64,000 nucleotides of DNA from an uncultured Bacilli bacterium (GTDB lineage Bacteria > Bacillota_I > Bacilli_A > RF39 > UBA660): contig CAKOMR010000001.1 in assembly GCA_934096705.1 (NCBI GenBank), positions 113,036 to 177,035 on the forward strand, written 5' to 3'. The notes under the pieces were generated by a model, which saw nothing but the letters and a program-made list of their open reading frames with translations, was not told the origin of the DNA and did no database searches. Shown here in pieces: positions 62,312 through 64,000 of this stretch. Numbering within the stretch: position 1 is the stretch's first letter; each line of letters begins with the position of its first letter. A program made the position numbers and the translations under genes.

Positions 62312-63538
62312 ATGAGAAAAAGATTCAAAGGATTATTGGGATTCATTTTAATACTTATAATAATTGCTTTGCTTTTAGGAGTATTTTATTTTATATATAA
62401 AAAAGTTAAAGCTAAAGATGGAGAAATAAAAATAACTGATAATTTATCAATTAATTTTCATGATGGTCATGTAATAGAATTTGAGAAAGAAAGTAAGACT
62501 TCAATAACAATAATAAATAATGGAAGTAGTGATGAATATTATTATATAGAGTTTATTAACCCAAATAATGAAAAAGAAATAGATTATACTTTAACTGATA
62601 ATAAATTAATTAATATAAAAGATACTTTGACTGATTACAATAAAATAATATCAAGTTATGTTCTAATAAAAAGTGGAGAGGTACAAAATTATAATATAAG
62701 TTTAACATCTAAAACTGAAAATGTAAGTAAAATAGAAATAAATGTAGAAAAAGAATCACTTGAAAACAATACTTTTGCTGAACTTATTATTAAAAATAAC
62801 CAAATAAAGGATAAACCAATTACTGAAGTTGGTAAAGAAATTGCCACGACTGATGAAGGACTAATTAAAACGATTGATGATTATGGCTCTTCATATTATT
62901 TTAGGGGTAATGTACAAAATAATAATGTAATAATTAATAACCTTAACTTTAAAATTGTTAGAATAAATGGCGATGGAAGTGTAAAACTTGTTCTAAGTTC
63001 TACCACAGGAGAATTAAAAAAATATTTAGATGCAGGAGAAAATTATTATTATAAAGACTCAATTATTAATACATATTTAAATACTTGGATAGAACAAAAT
63101 TTAGGTGATTATACTTCTTATTTAGCAACACAAAAATATTGTAATGATGTACTTTTAAATGATGATACATTTTATGCATACACGAGAATTATGGAGGATA
63201 ATATACCATCTTTAGTATGCTTAAGCGAAAAGTTTTCAAGTAAAGTAGCTCTTTTAACAGTTGATGAAGTTATATATGCAGGCGCTACAGTTAATGAAGA
63301 TAATACTTCATTTTACTTATATGATAGTTCTATAGATACAGATACATTTTTAATGAGTAGTGCCACAAATAAACTTGATATCTATCATCCGTTTGTATTA
63401 AGCAAAGATGGTAAAATACTTGATAGTATACCATTTAATTACCTAAGGGGTGTAAGACCTGTTATTACAATAATCAAAACTGCTCAAGTAAGTGGTGATG
63501 GAACAATTGATAATCCATATAAATTAATTGAATCATAA
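62312..63538 (+). CDS. Membrane-anchored surface protein related to the one at 36040
   Basis: 408 residues. A basic N-terminus and one hydrophobic segment (about 8-30, LLGFILILIIIALLLGVFYF) anchor the protein. A beta-sandwich-like domain follows (about 40-150, IEFEKESKTSITIINNGSS). The C-terminal half contains SYYFRGNVQNNNVIINNLNFKIVRINGDGSVKLVL (about 195-230, in part) and YLRGVRPVITIIKTAQVSGDGTIDNPYKL (about 375-403), which match, in diverged form, the YYFSGN...WNMIRTTENGG and FVIRPVVSLK...SGDGSYTSPYI modules of the 36040 protein. So the two belong to one surface family. Unlike it, this gene has an ordinary promoter. Confidence 0.78.
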   Translation: MRKRFKGLLGFILILIIIALLLGVFYFIYKKVKAKDGEIKITDNLSINFHDGHVIEFEKESKTSITIINNGSSDEYYYIEFINPNNEKEIDYTLTDNKLINIKDTLTDYNKIISSYVLIKSGEVQNYNISLTSKTENVSKIEINVEKESLENNTFAELIIKNNQIKDKPITEVGKEIATTDEGLIKTIDDYGSSYYFRGNVQNNNVIINNLNFKIVRINGDGSVKLVLSSTTGELKKYLDAGENYYYKDSIINTYLNTWIEQNLGDYTSYLATQKYCNDVLLNDDTFYAYTRIMEDNIPSLVCLSEKFSSKVALLTVDEVIYAGATVNEDNTSFYLYDSSIDTDTFLMSSATNKLDIYHPFVLSKDGKILDSIPFNYLRGVRPVITIIKTAQVSGDGTIDNPYKLIES

Positions 63539-63539
63539 C

Positions 63540-63569
63540 AAAAAGGTAAATAAAATTTTACCTTTTTTT
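63540..63569 (+). terminator. Intrinsic terminator of the surface-protein gene
   Basis: AAAAGGTAAA/TTTACCTTTT stem followed by a T tract. Confidence 0.82.
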
Positions 63570-63603
63570 AATACCAATTTTTAAGCATATATTCGGTATC
63601 AAA

Positions 63604-63632
63604 TTTTCTTAAATCTATTACATTTAGGAAAA
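63604..63632. repeat. Cassette 2, left inverted repeat
   Basis: Arms TTTTCTTAAA and TTTAGGAAAA around a centre TCTATTACA that differs from the cassette 1 centre (ACATATACA) but is complementary to the right repeat of this cassette apart from one base. Confidence 0.75.
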
Positions 63633-63923
63633 AACGTTCCCATATCTTCGTACTATTACAATCTAATACTATCATATTTTTATAAAAATTTGTATATATT
63701 ATGAAAAAATTGCCAAAATTTGATAAAACTTATATATTTTTAATCTAAAATTGCATAATTTTAACAAAAAATTTCTAGTCAAAAAAATGGTCAAAAGTTT
63801 TTATAATTTTTCTTTTAAATACTTGGAAAAATAAGCTTTTCAAAAAATAATTTTTAATAATTTCTAGTCAAATTAATTTTATAATATTTGTTATTTCCCA
63901 TAGTTATGCTTAAAAGCTTAAAG

Positions 63924-63952
63924 TTTTCCTAAATGTAATAGTTTTAAGAAAA
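63924..63952. repeat. Cassette 2, right inverted repeat
   Basis: Arms TTTTCCTAAA and TTTAAGAAAA around centre TGTAATAGT; 28 of 29 positions complement 63604-63632. It lies 32 bases before the ATG at 63985. Confidence 0.75.
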
Positions 63953-63984
63953 ATGTAATCCATATTTATGGGAGAAAATGAAGT

Positions 63985-64000
63985 ATGAAAAAAAGATTTA
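63985..64000 (+). CDS. Start of a further surface-protein gene (3' truncated by window edge)
   Basis: ATG at 63985 after GGGAGAAAA; only five codons (MKKRF) and one base are visible. The basic start and the preceding cassette, equivalent to that before the 36040 gene, suggest another exported surface protein. Nothing more can be said from this window. Confidence 0.5.

Larger units (their letters stand above)
63604..63952. other. Candidate invertible promoter cassette 2 (63539-63984 gap)
   Basis: This gap contains the terminator of the previous gene and a second cassette: 29-bp inverted repeats (63604-63632 and 63924-63952, 28 of 29 matching) enclosing 291 bp. Several internal blocks match cassette 1 in the same order and orientation (AGTCAAAAAAATGGTCAAA, CTTTTAAATACTTnGAAAAAT, AATTTCTAGTCAA), as do the outer flanks. 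A TATAAT at 63880-63885 faces the downstream gene but has no good -35 box. Confidence 0.62.

Noticed and set aside
35656..63952. Mobile element or CRISPR explanation for the repeated cassettes
   Set aside because: No transposase, no target-site duplications, no regularly spaced short direct repeats; the copies are tied to gene starts.
1..64000. tRNA or rRNA genes, prophage, integrated plasmid, CRISPR array
   Set aside because: I looked for cloverleaf-like blocks, rRNA cores, phage structural or integrase genes and regular repeats and found none.

Overview
The window is about 64 kb of very AT-rich DNA, densely packed with genes. TGA is used as a stop codon (for example at the end of the ABC ATPase at 15642 and the GNAT gene at 15071), so this is not the mycoplasma genetic code. 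A Gram-positive gene set (PolC beside DnaE, topoisomerase IV, YqeG/YqeH, YlbD/YlbE, MraZ, T-box control of tyrS) plus a complete GerA-type spore germinant receptor points to an endospore-forming member of the Bacillota, probably an uncultured host-associated Bacilli lineage. Fermentation through pyruvate formate-lyase and lactate dehydrogenase suggests an anaerobe. Many ribosome binding sites use the GGTGAT half of the Shine-Dalgarno consensus, and several genes (dnaE, a cysteine hydrolase, gerAA, one PBP) look leaderless, with a -10 box ending 5-6 bases before the ATG.

Layout. 1-7 kb: end of truB, a membrane-anchored Pro-rich protein, parE-parC, ylbD-ylbE, an orphan type IV prepilin-like protein. 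7-11 kb: nfo, a DUF2624-like gene, a class B PBP with a sporulation-type promoter, rpmG, efp. 11-18 kb: pflB-pflA-ldh, then a GNAT acetyltransferase behind a terminator-bearing leader, with a three-gene ABC-2 exporter. 18-24 kb: a small gene, tyrS behind a T-box with an unusually short Stem I, the convergent gerAA-gerAC-gerAB operon, and a 5-methyluridine RNA methyltransferase. 24-35 kb: a structured intergenic element, small enzymes, an RsgI-like/PepSY protein, cardiolipin synthase, a tight operon of mostly unknown genes (28.7-33.2 kb), a membrane-spanning XRE regulator, deoD. 35.6-42 kb: a surface-protein island. 42-54 kb: dnaE, polC, yqeG-yqeH-mutL, a DUF177 gene with rpmF. 54-58 kb: the mraZ-rsmH-ftsL-pbpB division cluster. 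59-61.6 kb: rpsO and pnp. 61.6-64 kb: a papain-like protein, a second surface protein, and the start of a third.

The most striking feature is a pair of related ~350-bp cassettes (35656-36006 and 63604-63952), each directly upstream of a surface-protein gene and each bounded by 28-29 bp inverted repeats. Every repeat is built as two palindromic arms flanking an asymmetric centre. The arms are shared by both cassettes, while the centre differs between cassettes but matches within each. That is the architecture of two independently acting site-specific recombination switches, i.e. candidate phase-variable invertible promoters. Cassette 1 contains a good promoter pointing at its gene. No recombinase gene lies in the window.
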